Part shown: piece after piece, positions 39,857-52,803 of the stretch
Layout: every line of letters starts with the position of its first letter
Position numbering within the stretch: position 1 is the first letter of the stretch
Assembly (NCBI GenBank): GCA_015143295.1
Contig: CM026559.1
Coordinates: forward strand, 20,660,826 to 20,724,825
DNA from: Tetracentron sinense
Taxonomy: Eukaryota > Streptophyta > Magnoliopsida > Trochodendrales > Trochodendraceae
Reading direction: 5' to 3'
Length of the DNA: 64,000 nt
Made by a program: the position numbers and the translations under genes
Notes under the pieces: generated by a model
What the model saw: only the letters and a program-made list of their open reading frames with translations
What the model was told of the DNA's origin: nothing
The model's database searches: none

Positions 39857-42800
39857 TTCAGAATACGTGATTTGGACAACGTCTGTTAAACCGTCATAGT
39901 AGGTTATATCTCCTGCAATGGGATTCTTGTCCTTAGAAGTTGCATAGCTTGTAGTTGTTGCAGTGACCATGACACCACTGTTTTGACTTTTGCGTCCGTG
40001 CTCTCTATCCTTAGTACAAAACCTGTATCCATTAATGACGTAGCCCTTAAACCTTTTTGCGACTTTGTGTGGTCCGTATGTGAGCTAGGTAATCTCATGA
40101 GACACTAGAGTGTGTGAATCTCTCAGCCTTTGAACCTATTTGAAGGCCAAAATGCAATTAATTCATTTCTCGAAACATTATTAATGTGATATGCACAAAT
40201 CTATGGATTAGAGCATAGGACTTACATGTTCTGTAAACCATGAGGAAAGTTGTTCGCTATGCTTTTTTTGTAGTTTGTGGGGAGCTGATCTAATAAGTCT
40301 GGGATTGGTCATCCTCAGTACATTCATGTGTGAAAAATAAATAAAAGATAATTAGCAAAAAGCTTTGATAATATCTGTCTTACTCTCGATATGTTGTGAC
40401 CTTGTTGGAATTAAACAATAGATAACAATGTGTCTGTTGCCATTCTAAGTCAGTTAGAGCAAATGGTTGCGCACCCCCTATTACACTTTCATTGTCATTC
40501 CTTACCGGTCTGTTCAATCTCGATTCCACATTATTTAGGTACCTTGAGCAGAATGCCAAGCATTCTTCCGTCAAGTACCCTTCTGCAATGCAACCCCCGG
40601 TCGAGCTCGAGCTCGATTACAGACGTACGATTTCAGTGTAAAGAAATACCTATACGAATTAAATTTAGCTAAGACAACGAGACAATTGCAATAACAAGAA
40701 GTTTACACATTTGATAAATTATAATTAAAGGCATACATTTCGATGAGATACATCCACCGGTATTGCACAGGTCTACCCAGCCTAGCCTCTGTGGCCAGAT
40801 GTATAGGCAAGTGCACTATAACATTAAAGAATATAGGCAGAAAAATTCTCTCTAAATGATAAAGCGTAAGCACAATTTTCTCCTCTAACCGTCCCAAATC
40901 ATCGACCTGATAGACTTTGGAACATTATGCCAGGAAGAAGTTGCTCAATTCAATTAGGATTAAAGTTACAATCTTCGGCAATGCCTTCCTCACAGGCAGT
41001 GGTAAGAATTGTTGCATTATGACATGACAATCGTGGCTCTTTAGTCCATAAATTTTACGCTCTTTGATATTGACTTGTTTCCCAATATTTGACGAGTATC
41101 CATCTAGAACCTTGACACTCTTCAAAACTTTGCAAAACAACTCTTTCTCATTTTTGTCCATTGAAATGCATGTAGGGGGTAGATAAACTTTGCTTGTGCC
41201 AGCCTACAACTGAGGGTAAAGTATACGTCTCACACCCATATCAACCAAGTCGAGTCGAGCTTTTAACCCATCCTTGGATTTTCCGTCCAAACCCAACAAA
41301 GTCCCCAACACATTGTCGCATACATTTTTCTCGATATGCATTACATCAAGGTTATGCCTTAATAAATTGTGCTCCCAATATGGCAAATATACTCGTCTTC
41401 TTCTAGTTATAGGCTCATGGCCCATCTACCTTGGTCGTTTTCACCCAGTCTGCTTCCCAAGGGAGAAAGTGAAACCCTTCAATTGACACAACACATCAGA
41501 CCCAGACATTATAGTTGGTGCACATCTTGACTCTATAATGCCATCGAAAGAGTTTTTATACCTCTGAAACCTATGATCCGGCTTTAAGAAACGACGGTAC
41601 CCCATGTAACATTGCTTCCTACTCTTAGACAAGTGTCGGCTGCAAGTGTCCTTGTGGCATGAAGGACATGCCAACTTTCCTTTTGTGCTCCAACCTAACA
41701 ACATGACATACCCTGGGAAGTCACTAATGGTCCAGAGCAATGCCGCACGCATTACAAATGTCTCCTTCTTTGACGCATTATATGTTGGCAACCCATTCTC
41801 TCACAAGTCCTCAACTTGAAGCCTTATGTAGACATCAATGGCATTTTCTAGCTCAGAGGGACTGGGAATAAGCAATGATAGAATGAAGTTTGGTTGATTT
41901 ATGCACATCCATGGTGGTAAGTTGTAGGGAATAAGAACCACAGGCCATGTACTGTGACCAATACTCATTGTTCTAAATGGGTTGAAGCCATCACTTCGCT
42001 AACCCAAGCCTGACATTACGAGGATTTGAACCGAATGAAGGATACTTTTGATCCAAATTTTCCTAGGCTGATGAATCTGCAGGATGCCTTAACCTCCCAT
42101 CCCTAGTTCGACACTCATCATTCCATCTCATTTCAAAAGTAGTCTTCGACGACATGAACAACCTTTGTAACCTGGGTCTCAACGGGAAGTGATGCAAAAT
42201 CTTCGCCGGAGTTTTCCTTTTGCGTTCCTCTTGATCATCACATGTCTTCCATCTTTATTCACCACAGATGTCACATGCTTGCTTGTTTATAGACTCTTTC
42301 CAGTAAAACATGCAATCATTGGGACATGCATTGATTTTATCATAGTTAAGCCCCAAGTCTGACATCACTTTTTTTGTCTAAAAGTAAGTATCAAGTAGTG
42401 TTGACCCCTCCAAGAGTACCTCCCTCAAAACCTCAAATTACATGATGAATGACTTATTACTCCATCCACTAAGACACTTAATGTGATATATTCTTACGAT
42501 GAAAGAAAACTTCGTGTGATTCTTACATGCTGGATAGAAAGCCTGTCCCACATCCTTTATCAATTGGAAAAATCTATCAGACTCAGGATTAGGATCCTGA
42601 CTACTGATACCCTCATCTTGGTTTAGGACCCCGAACACATCGTACACCATATCTTCCATCTCATTCTGTCTATCGTGCACTTAAGGATTTTGAGACACTT
42701 GGGCAACTGGTCTATGCTGTAATATGTCCTCCCCATGATGATACCAAATTTTATAATCCAAGTCAAATCCATCACAGATCATATGATTGTACACTGTAAC

Positions 42801-42965
42801 CTTATCTTGATAAATGACATTGTTACATTTGGGACACGGACACTTATATCGCCGGTGTTATTGGTCGCTCCACGAGCTATCCCAAACTCTATGAACTCTT
42901 TCACCCCTTTTATATATTCCTTTGACACCCTATTTAATAAAAAAAATACACTCACAATTGCTTAG
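39857..42965 (-). pseudogene. CACTA TNP2-like transposase, N-terminal and central part (Transposase_21, DUF4218)
   Basis: From the N-terminus: CPCPKCNN-like zinc region near 42835; KDVGQAFYPACKNHTKFSFI and LSGWSNKSFIM (42438-42600); NPFRTMSIGHSTWPVVLIPY near 41900-41980; TYNASKKETFVMRAALLWTI, DFPGYVMLLGWSTKGKLACP and CYMGYRRFL (41600-41791); LPYWEHNLLRHNLDVMHIEK (41330-41400). DUF4218 follows with LKSHDCHVIMQQFLPL (41000-41060), EKIVLTLYHLERIFLP and PVQYRWMYLIEMY (40745-40890). Then EECLAFCSRYLN (40540) and GYVINGYRFCTKDREHGRKS (39990-40060). TNP2 is the catalytic protein of En/Spm. Multiple stops and shifts, for instance just before the TYNASK block, show it is dead. DUF4216 continues at 28912 beyond the hAT insertion. 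Confidence 0.85.
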
Positions 42966-43009
42966 ATACAAACATTAAAAGTATGCCTTTTTTTAATTTT
43001 AGAAAAACA

Positions 43010-45152
43010 GTTATTGGGGGGGGGGGCATACATCGAATCCCAAGATTTGACTAAGATTCTAATTGATTTTATTCAATGAAGGTTGGAATAACAATCACTT
43101 TTACGAATTTGAAATTGTTAAGTCAAATCCACGTTAGAATAGTACTCGCAAAACTTCACAAGTATTAAGTCTCCTTCGCGATCCACACAAACCTTCTTTT
43201 TCCTTTAAAGCTTTCTCTAATGGAAGCTAATGACCCTTCCAAATTCCAGCTATAGGATCTTGAAATAAAGATCTAATCTTTATTATTAAGAACACTTTCT
43301 TGATTAACAAGATCCTTGATATTCTTCTTCTTTATTTTCAAATTAGAAAACAAATAGAAGAAGAAAAGGGGGAGAGGTGACTGTACACCTTTGAGGGGAG
43401 AGAGAGGGGCGTGAGGTATTAAGGGAGGGAAGAGAGGAATAAATTCTGGAAATTTATTATGTCCCAAAGCCTTGGACGTCCACCCTTTATATAGGGAATC
43501 TTGGGTTGCTTGCAACTCAAGACTCCTAATCCTTATCCAATAAGGATTCCTCAATTCTTTATATTCTTGATTTCTCCTAATTAATTAGGATTAATCATTA
43601 ATAGAAACTAACCTTATCCATTAGTGTTAAACTAATTTTATCCTTATCCTAATCCAGTTAGGATTCCTTGATTAACAAGAAACTAATATAATCCCTAACA
43701 AATAGAGAATCTTTAATTAGTAACTAACTAACTAACTAACAAACCTTATCTAATAAAGAGTTAAGTTAATTAGAAATTAATTAATAATAGGTCTCTCCTA
43801 GAAGTGGGCGTCCCAACCTAGGTGGGCCCCACTCCACACACCCCTTAGGGTTTCATAAACCCTTAGGTCAATTTTTGATTCTTTTAGCAAAATCCCCAAT
43901 GGGTCCTACCCATTTAGTTTTTCACATCCAATGTGATTCCATCTTTTAGAGATAATCACTATACCATATAGTGATTACTTAGTGAAATTAATTAATTTAA
44001 TTAATAATTAAATTAAATACTTTAAGAAGGTCCTTGTGTGTGGGATCTAAAGGGATCTCCTATTTCCGGTTGTGAGACCAAGTACTTCACATTTTTGGTT
44101 GAAACATTGTTACTAGGAAACACTGTCCTAAAACTCCATTAGGATCATAGAATGTTATCTAAGTCTCTGGACTTCCACCAATCACAATAATGTCCATTAA
44201 CACAATGTGACTAACCTCCATAAATTAGAGAATTGCTTGTAAGTACCATCTCACAATATATTTACAAATAAATCCTTCCACATTCCGATATCACTTGTAG
44301 GCTTCCGGGATTTGAACAATTCCACTATCTAGTCCCTAGCTTATGAATATACCCTTTCTCATGATTACTTTTTCATTGAACTAAACCTCCAAAACACTTT
44401 TGAAGAAACATTAGAAAAGAACTGACATATATATTTATATATACTTTTCCATATTGAAAATATCAACTTCGATGAATACCATTTTACAGAAAAGCACCGG
44501 TACTGGATTTAACAGTTCAGTTCAATAAGTATCACCTTGATATCATTATCTCCAATTAAAGAGTTGTGGATTCCTTATTGAGTGTTTATACACTTCTCTA
44601 AACATTGTGTACATGACCTAACATACCCGGAGTTAGTCCTGTGTATTGGATATTACTGATTGGCACATCAAAGCCATATAGACAGATGTTTGAGAAGATG
44701 TTAACCTCTCAGGTTTAAGGACAATTTATCGAATGGATAACCCTAATACAATCTGATAGTGTATTCCATAGGGTATCCACTAGTGACCCCGTTCAGTATT
44801 ATGTACAATCTATATATACTCACATGTTAGTTAAGAGTCACCACTCTCTGTGAATGAGATTCATCACACTATCTCATAGAACTACACATGTGTAAGCCAT
44901 GATGAAGTACAATACCCAACCAGTACTCTAAAGGCTTTGAACAATATTAGGTTTACAAGGAACCAGAAAATCATATCTCATCGCAACCTTTGCATGATTT
45001 TCTTGCAATGTTACCTATGGAACTTTATGTCATCATTAAATGAGATAGTAATTAATATAAATGTCCTTTATAGTTGGTTGTGTGAATATGCTGCTTGTCT
45101 AATTAACATAGAAAAATCTCTTATTGGCTTTCGAGGGCATATATGTCCAACA
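43010..45152 (-). repeat. 3' LTR of a decayed copia element
   Basis: The right border is clear: TGTTGGACATATATGCCC (minus strand) starts at 45152, and the purine tract GTGGGAGAT abuts it (45153-45161). A TATATAAAGG box lies at about 43489-43499 on the minus strand. The left border is uncertain, within roughly 42966-43030, next to a G11 run at 43016-43026. An AACT microsatellite is at 43722-43741. The element interrupts the CACTA 5' part. Confidence 0.65.
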
Positions 45153-47147
45153 ATCTCCCACTTGCACTCTAAGCCAATTTGATGTAATGCCCATTTTTTC
45201 AGTGATGTTTCTGAAACACCAGCTGAAGCATAACTTAATATACATGGGTCTGTCATGCCTGCTTTACCACAACTATAGTAGTGATGCAATAACACTTACA
45301 ACTCTTACAAATTTATTATCGATAGCCATAATCTTAAAAGACCAAACAAAAATGATATTGTCCAATAGTCATTTTTTGAAGTTAACTTGCTTGTGCATTA
45401 CCATTCTACAATGCTCAGGACTAATCTGACCAATATCTTATCACATCAACATGTGATGAATATTCGGTCTAGTACAAGTATACTGTTTCATGATATCACA
45501 TATCTAAGAGAAACAGATTCCATTCCATAAAGGTAGAAACTCTTTTCTTGGAATCTTACTAGCACAAAAACATGATTGTCATTAGGAGAATAACAATATC
45601 ATTTTCCTTTTGTCTCTAAACCATTTAGGACAAAGAAAACATGTTGTTAACATTTTATCCTTCATTGCAAAATTGCTAGATCAAATCTAAGAGAAGAATA
45701 ATATTCATACTTCATTCATAATGAAAAGAATATTATCTTTGCATAGAGCCAGGAAAGTAATTATGCTCCCACTAACCTATTTGTACACAAAGGATACTTT
45801 CATCCTTAGATGAAAATCAAACAGTTTGATTACTTCATCAGAATAAAAGTTAGTCCAAGTACAGATTCTTGGACCTGTGGGTTCTAGTGTACTATTTAGG
45901 TATTGTGAGAGTAGAGAGTTGATCTCTATCAATTCTCATAGTTATCGGTCTACTGGGCTTCCACTTTTAGAATAATTCTAGATTCAGTTTCTCTCCTAGG
46001 AAACTTACATTCCTGTTTACAAACATTTTTTGTTATCCAGGAATAGAGACTAAGTGTCTCTAATACGAATCCCAAGCTCATCTTCCATTGAATCATATCC
46101 AATATAGTTCGATTTAACAACACCATCATGCTATGGTTTGTTATGGAAATTATCTGAGATAAGATGTAATGAGAGTAAATTATGAAATTTCTATTAAGAG
46201 GTACTCTTCTCAATCATGGACGACTTACCTAGCTGTTTATTTATTTCAATACAGAATTCCTTGAACTTTTCAAAGAATGTGAAATAAAGTTAGCTACCTC
46301 TTAATGGAAGATTCATATGAGTAAGATCATCCAACTTTTGTCACATTCCCAATGAGAAGTTTTATCTACTCAGATTTCTCCTTCTCCTTAACAAACATGC
46401 AACTATTGCACTTATGCAAGATCATACCAAGCATTAGGAGCTGGAGGTTCCAACAATTAAGTTGGACTTGATGAGTATACAAGCTGGACAATCCTTCCAA
46501 AGGTTTGTCCTATATCCAATGACCAATTGCTTCACTATGAAGCACAATCCTTATAATTTCCTTTCTTCACAAAAGAGCCCTTGTCCATACTACCAGAATA
46601 TATTTCCAATGGAAAATATTGAATTTCTTTCCTTTGCATGAATGCTCAAGATTCAGAGAATCCAACTCTTTTGAACATCTTTACAAATAGCATTGAACTC
46701 TTCAAAGGATCTTAGCCATATGCAACATGTAGGGTTTCAGACAATCTAATTTCTTACTTGTTCAACATAACCATATTAAAGGACTCCGAGAGTGAGTTGA
46801 GGATCATATCCTCTAATCCCATAAATTTATCTTAATTTATCTCGGCACCAAGAATTGAGATTTATGAATCCCATGATCTCTATCATATTCTTTGTGATTG
46901 GGTTTCCCTAGTGAACTTGGTGTCCACTTGTCCTTTTATATAGTAGGCTGCCTAGCAGCCCTATTGTATTTTGTAAACATCTCAAATGACAATTAACATT
47001 AGTAGTAAGAACTTGGGCAATTCTTTAGATAGTAAGCATAAACTTGAGATTCCTTTTCCATTTCAAACACTTTGAATTGGTCAAGTGATTCTCATTAAAG
47101 TCTTGGTAAGGTGGTTATAGAATGACATGACAATCAATAAAACATAC
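45153..47147 (-). pseudogene. Decayed copia pol remnant
   Basis: The minus strand retains only fragments recognisable against copia polyproteins: an integrase-end piece near 46100 (NRTILDMIQWKMS) and a reverse transcriptase/RNase H junction near 45420-45560 (FLPLWNGI, CTRPNIHHM). The order and orientation agree with the 3' LTR at 43010-45152. The frame is broken many times; it is old. It is interrupted at 47147 by the Tat element and resumes at 63959. Confidence 0.6.
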
Positions 47148-49381
47148 TGTAAGCGCAAAATTTGTCTTCTTTGCTTTCAAATTTCCTCTATTGTTGTATG
47201 GAGTTTATTGTTTGTTGTGGGGGACTATCCTTCAAATCTGAGTAAACTTAGACTGTTAAATTACCTTCCCTATATTGGGGAAGAACCTTTGATTAAGATG
47301 AAGAATAAAAAGAAGAACAAAGATTGAATAAAGTATATGTATTTATTCAATGAGGTTGCCCAATTCCCATGTAGGCGTTACAAGTGCCTCATTGATGTCT
47401 TTATATGTGCAGAAAAGACAAGAGAATGGGGTGGCCATTTTATGAGGCTCACCTGATATTCTCCATACCAGGGGAGATCTTCTTCTTCCTTGCTTGCTTG
47501 CTACTGTACTTGCTGCTTGAAGGGGATGAGAGAGTTTTTCTCTTTCTTCTGGGTTTTTTTTCGTATTCCTCCGTGTATCTTCGTGTCTCTTCCCGTGTGT
47601 TTCTTGTAAGAAACACACCTTTTATAGGTTTGAGAGAGTCATTTTTGGGACTCCCTCCTTGACTCCCTTATTTTAGGAAAGTCAAAAAGGACTCTCCTCT
47701 TAGAGGATGCCAGCTCGCGGGTCGCCCTTATTTAGGAGACTCCTTAAGCTCAAGAGAATCCTCTTCTTTTGAGGACTCTTGTACCATGTTTTTCCTTTTG
47801 GGGGAAATCCTAGTACATTTTAAAAAGGAGGATGTTTAACCACATCCTCTCCTAGGATATAGGATATAGTCCAAATCCTATCAGAATTATGGGGTGTCAT
47901 ATGGCATCCCATGAGAATTTAAAGGAGGGAATCCTTATCTTGGGATCCCCCCATAGCTTGACAGAGAATCATCTTTATCAAAGATTCTCTGTCCTATGAC
48001 AGTCAGATATTGATTGTCAGCCAAGGACAGACTGACCTAGTCAGTCCATGGATTTAAAGGGCGAGACCATAGGTCTCGCCCACGGACCACGGGCTGAGAC
48101 CATAGGTCTCGCCCATGGACCACAGGGTGAGACCATAGGTCTCGCCCATTGACTAGAGGTCTTGCCTGTGGTCTGGGTTAGATCCAGGACATGATACTTG
48201 ATCCGTGAGGATTTATCCTCAAGGACTGGACATGTGTCAGCATCTTGGAGGCTGACACTAAATATGATCTGTGGGGGTTTTATCCTCACTGATGGGACAG
48301 GTGTCAACATCTCAGAGGCTGGCACCAAATATGATCCGTGGGGGTTTTATCCTCACGGATGGGACATGTGTCAACCTCTCGGAGGTTTGCACCAAGGATG
48401 GATCCGTGAGGTTTTGTCCTCACAGATTAAACACTTGGCAGTCTCTCGGAGGCTAACACTCTAAGTTGGATCCATGAGGTTTTGGTCCTCAGAGATTGAA
48501 CACGTGTCAGTCTCTCGGAGGCTAACACTCAAAGTTGGATCCATGAGGTTTTGATCTTCGTGGCTAGGACAAGTTTCAGTCTCTCAGAGACTAACACTAA
48601 AGAGTCATCTGTGAGGTTTTTGTCCTCACGGATTAGACACATGTCAATCTCTCAAAGACTAACACTTAGGGGTCAGATTCGTGAGATTTATTTTCATGGA
48701 TCAGACATGTGTCAGCCTCTCAGAGGCTGGCACAAAATATGGATCCATGAGGTTTTGGCCTCACAGAATAGATATATGTCAGTCTCTCGGAGGCTAACAC
48801 TCAAGATGGATCCGTGAGGTTTTGGCCTCATAGAATTGACATATGTTAACCTCTCAGAGGTTGGCACTCAAAGTGTGGATCTGTGAGCTTTTGGTCCTCA
48901 CGAATTGGATACATTTCTACTTCTTGGAGGCTGACACCAAAGGATGGTTCCATGAGGTTTATTCTTATAGTCCTAACATGTGTCAGCCACTCGGAGGATA
49001 ACAACCAAATGTTATCCATGGAATTTTGATCTCACAGATTGGATACATGTCAACTTCTCTTAGGCTGACACTCAAGACTCATCCATGATGTTTATGGTCT
49101 TCACGGACTTGGTATGTACCAATCTCTTGGAGACTGACCCCCAAGGATTTTATCCGTGAGGTTTTGCCCCTCATGGATTGGATAAGTATCAGCCCCATGG
49201 GGGTAAATACTAAGACTTGATCCATGAGGTTTTGGTCCCCACAGATTGAACATGTATAAGCCTCATTAGGGCTATCACTGAGAGGTTTTGTCTTCTCAGA
49301 TCAGAGGCAGATCAGGTGTAGGCGGCTGCATTGAACTTGGTGCGTCCAACTCGTTAGGGTCTTGCAAGTTTGCTGCCCACA
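47148..49381 (-). repeat. 3' LTR of the Tat element
   Basis: 2234 bp with a minus-strand CCTATAAA box at 47621-47628. Upstream of it (higher coordinates) lie three 33-bp units carrying the palindrome GAGACCATAGGTCTC (48063, 48096, 48129) and then a 69-bp array at about 48188-49290. Open frames through the array are by-products. Confidence 0.88.
48188..49290 (-). repeat. 69-bp tandem array with two hairpins per unit, 3' LTR copy
   Basis: About sixteen units. Each has one hairpin ATCCGTGAGG-loop-CCTCACGGAT and one TGTCAGCCTC-TCG-GAGGCTGACA. Arms diverge between units yet often stay complementary within a unit. It lies in U3, upstream of the TATA box on the minus strand. Confidence 0.85.
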
Positions 49382-51438
49382 AATGCCCCTTCGAGATTCG
49401 TGTGATGAGATTTCTTTGAGCCGTACAAAACTCGAACCTAGCATCATTGGAGCAATTGTTTCACTCCGGCTTCATCTTGATTATCCCTTTAGGTTTTCGA
49501 TAGTTTGAATAGTTTCTTTGTCACTTGTAGTTGAACGAGGGTGTAGATAGTTTCTGTTCATATCCAGAAAGGTTCATTTTGATGAACTGCTTCGACCTAT
49601 GTCAAGGAGCCCTCAGGAGCATGTTAAACCTCTTTAGTTCGTGTTTAGGAGCCTGTCAATTTTGCTCTAACTTTTGCTTGAACCTTGATCTAGCAAGCAT
49701 TTGTTTTTCAAGTCACCTAATATTGGAAGGTGACAATGAAATTTTTTTTTTACATCCTAGGCGAATGGTGTTCCTTTAGAGGAACTAGCCGAACCCAAGA
49801 TGACTTTCTCAAGTTGCCTACGTACCCATATGATAGGATCAGGCCAAACATAATTCAAATAGGGGCGATTTTAGATACGTAATTTACGAGTAGATAGTTT
49901 CCGTTCATATCTAGGAAGGTTTAGATTTGTAATTTAGGGAACTAGCTTTAGACTTTTAATTTAGGGGCAAGCCTTTGAGAAATGATGAATCTTTTTAACT
50001 CGTATTTAGGAGCCTGTCAAATTGCTCTAATTTTTGCCTAAACTAACTCTTGGAGCATTAGCTTAGTGAGCTTTTTGTTGCCCTTATTTTTGCCTAGACC
50101 TTCTTCTTGAAGTTTTAGTCTAGCGGGCATTTTATTTTGACTTTTTTTTTTATCTAAGCTGTCCTTTCAGATTTTTGACTTAGCAAGCCATGTTACCCTA
50201 ACTTTTTCCTAAGCTGTCCTTTCGGATTTTTAACTTAACGAGTGTTTTGGTGTCCTAATTTTTGTCTAGACCATCTTTTGAGATTCTGGTCTAGCAGGGG
50301 TTGAGAATCTTACATTGGTCGGGGGAGATATTTCGTTATCCGTCCATTGTAATCAATAGATATGCTTCCGATGGTGAGAAGTCCTTCCTTGGAATTGTGG
50401 CTTCTTCTTCGTGCATCAGATTACAATTTTCTTCGTTTCACCCATAGTGAGGGGCAATAACGGTGATTCTGTATTCCAGGGGGATGGTGTTCTTTTAAAA
50501 GAAATGACTAAACCCAAGTTAATTTCCTCAGGCTACCTACGTACCCATGATAGGATCAAGTCAAACGTAGTTCAGAAGGGGGATTCGTATTTTGAGAGTG
50601 AATAGGTAGTTTCCTTTCATACCTAGGAAGGTTTTGACTTCGGCCTTGTATTTGAAGGCTGTTGAAGCTTCGATTCGCAATTTAGTAGCGAATAGGCAGT
50701 ATCTGTTCGTGCCTGGGACGGTTTGACTTTGGCCTTGCATTTGGGGGACTTTTGAAGCTTTGATTCACAATTTAGTAGTGAATAGGCAGTTTCCGTTCAT
50801 GCTTGGGAGGGTTTGACTTCGGCCTTGTATTTTGGGGGCTTTTGAAGCTTCAATTCGCAATTTAGTAGCGAATAGGCAGTTTCCGTTCGTGCCTAGGAGG
50901 GTTTGGAATTCGGTCTGGTATTCTGGAGACTTTTGAAGCATCGTGAACCTTTTTAGCTCGTATTCAGGAGCCTGTCAAATCGGTCTAATTTTTACCTAGA
51001 CTAACTCTGGGAGTGTCAGTCTAGTGAGCTATTTGTTGCCCTAATTTTTGCCTAGAACTTCTTCTTGAAGTTTTGGTCCAGCGGGCTTTTTATCTCGACT
51101 TAATTTTTTTTGTCTAAGCCGTCTTTTCGGATTTTCAACTTAGTGAGTCATTGTTGCTTTAATTTTTGCCTAAGCCGCCCTTAAGGTTTTTCGACTTAGC
51201 GAGCATGGCTCTAATTTTTGCCTAAGCCGCCCCTTAGGGTTTTCGACTTAGCGAGTCGTTTTGTGCTCTAAATTTTGCCTAGACCTTCTTTTAAAGTTTT
51301 GGTCTAGCGAGCATTTCGATTCTTAAGAGTAATATCGCTTGAGGAATCTTCTATTGAGGTTAGCAGGTACGCTCCGTTAGAATATACCCTCTCGATGATG
51401 TATGACCCTTCCCATTTTGGTTCGAGCTTCCCCTTGGT
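49382..51438 (-). repeat. 3' non-coding region of the Tat element, with two repeat families
   Basis: A purine-rich GAAGGGGCATT (minus strand) abuts the 3' LTR and is the probable polypurine tract. Units of about 90 bp starting gcgaataggcagtttccg recur near 50597, 50688, 50778 and 50868. Two stretches (about 50030-50300 and 50970-51320) contain hairpins such as CTAGACC..GGTCTAG, CTAGACT..AGTCTAG and CTAAGCCG..CGACTTAG. No protein is recognised. Confidence 0.75.
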
Positions 51439-52803
51439 TCAATGAGTGACAATGATCGGAGTTCTGACTATCAAGACCAAATCTCCCTTTTTGAAAGACC
51501 TTAGTCTTACCCTTTTGTTGAAGGCACTAGTTAGTCTTTGTTGGTACATCTCTAAACTCTGTTTAGCTTGGAGACGATGTTCATCAAGAGTTTCAAGCTC
51601 TGCAAGGTGAACCTTAGCTGAATCTTCTTTTGTGAGAGACTGCTGAATTGCCACCCATAGGGAGGGAATTTGAATTTCAAGGGGGAGAACTGCCTCACCG
51701 CCGAAGACCAAGGAATACGGTGTGGCTTGTGTCCGAGTCTGATGAGTAGTCCGGTATGCCCAGAGGGCTTCGGGTAGGCGTTCTTGCCAGTCTCGTTTGT
51801 TTTTATCCACAACTTTCTTGAGGATTTTGCAGAAAGTCTTGTTGAAGGCTTCGGCGAGACCATTCGCGGCTGCATAGTACTGGGTGGAATGGTCATCTCG
51901 GATACCAAATTTGGCATACAACTTATGTATAGGGGCGCTTCGAAAAGGTTGCCCGTTATCCTTGATGATGCTTTCTGGAATTCCGAACTGATATATGATG
52001 TGGGTCCAGATGAAGTCTACCACTAAGTGGTGTTTAACTTCTTTGAGATAGACGGCTTCAGCCCATTTTAAGAAGTAGTCCGTCGCAGCTAGGATTTATT
52101 GATGCCCAGCAGATGATGGTGGGGTGAATGGCCCTATGACGTCCATTCCCCATGCCATGAAGGGCCATGAACATGTTGTCATGTGGAGAGGCTCGGGAGC
52201 CTGATGTATGAAATCAGCATGGAGCTGACAAACTTTGCATTTTCTTGCATAGTTGAGACAATCATCGATCATCGTAGGGCAGTAGTAGCCCAATCTTTTC
52301 AGCTGCATTTGTAGTTTGGGCCCAGCTTGGTGAGCACCACAAATCCCAGCATGAGTTTCTTTCATGGCTTGATCAATTTCATTTCCTGAGATACATCTCA
52401 TCAAGATGCTGTCCAGGGACCTTTTATATGAGGTTTCTTCCAACATCACAAATTTTGTGATCCGTTGGCGGACTTCAGCGCATTTGGCACGGTGTCCAGG
52501 CAATCGACCATGTTGGAGATAATCGATAAAGGGCTGTCGCCAATCCTCATTTGTTTCTTTGATTGTCACAGAATAAACTGTCTCTATGAAGTCTACCTCT
52601 GGAAGGGGTTTGAGATTTCTTCTTTCCCCCACTGTGATGGTCAGCATCCTATCCGTTGGCAAAGTTAGACATGCTGCAAGACTGGCCAAAGCATCGGCTT
52701 GATTGTTGAGTCCTCTACGAACATGGAAGAGGCTGCTTCTTGGAATTTGAGTAAATAGCTGGTCCACTCTCTTCTGATAGGGAAGGAGACTAACCCTTCG
52801 CAC
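51439..52803 (-). pseudogene. Tat element integrase
   Basis: The zinc-binding region shows HAGICGAHQAGPKLQMQLKR followed by LGYYCP and CKVCQLHAD (52215-52370). The core follows: WGMDVIGPF (52140), FGIPESIIKDNGQPF (51940-51990) and YYAAANGLAEAFNKT (51830-51880). The C-terminal part has FNKRVRLRSFKKGDLVL. Integrase inserts the cDNA copy in the genome. Several breaks are present. Confidence 0.85.

Larger units (their letters stand above)
13593..43010 (-). mobile_element. CACTA (En/Spm) transposon, outermost layer of the nest
   Basis: The left (3') end is CACTACAAAATTCAAGG at 13593, followed by sub-terminal GGCGGTTT/AAACCGCC words. Its own sequence occupies 13593-13900, 25058-28920 and 39857-about 43010, roughly 7.3 kb, with three insertions removed. 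Gene order on the minus strand, TNP2-like then TNP1-like, is the normal En/Spm order. The 5' terminus is not in view, because a decayed copia element interrupts from about 43010 and runs past the window. Both genes are damaged, so it is probably immobile. Confidence 0.85.

Noticed and set aside
43016-43026. G11 run as a polypurine tract
   Set aside because: The decayed copia element already has its purine tract at 45153-45161; the run is a simple homopolymer near the uncertain LTR border.
47405-47662. Hydrophobic open frame MCRKDKRMGWPFYEAHL, also at 61880
   Set aside because: It lies within both Tat LTRs on the opposite strand; duplication reflects the LTRs.
48041-49020. CRISPR-like appearance of regularly spaced repeats in the Tat LTR
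   Set aside because: Units are contiguous and diverged with no unique spacers, and the setting is a plant retrotransposon.
49531-49779. 82-codon open frame with cysteines near the Tat 3' LTR
   Set aside because: On the strand opposite to the element, in repetitive non-coding sequence, without a known pattern.
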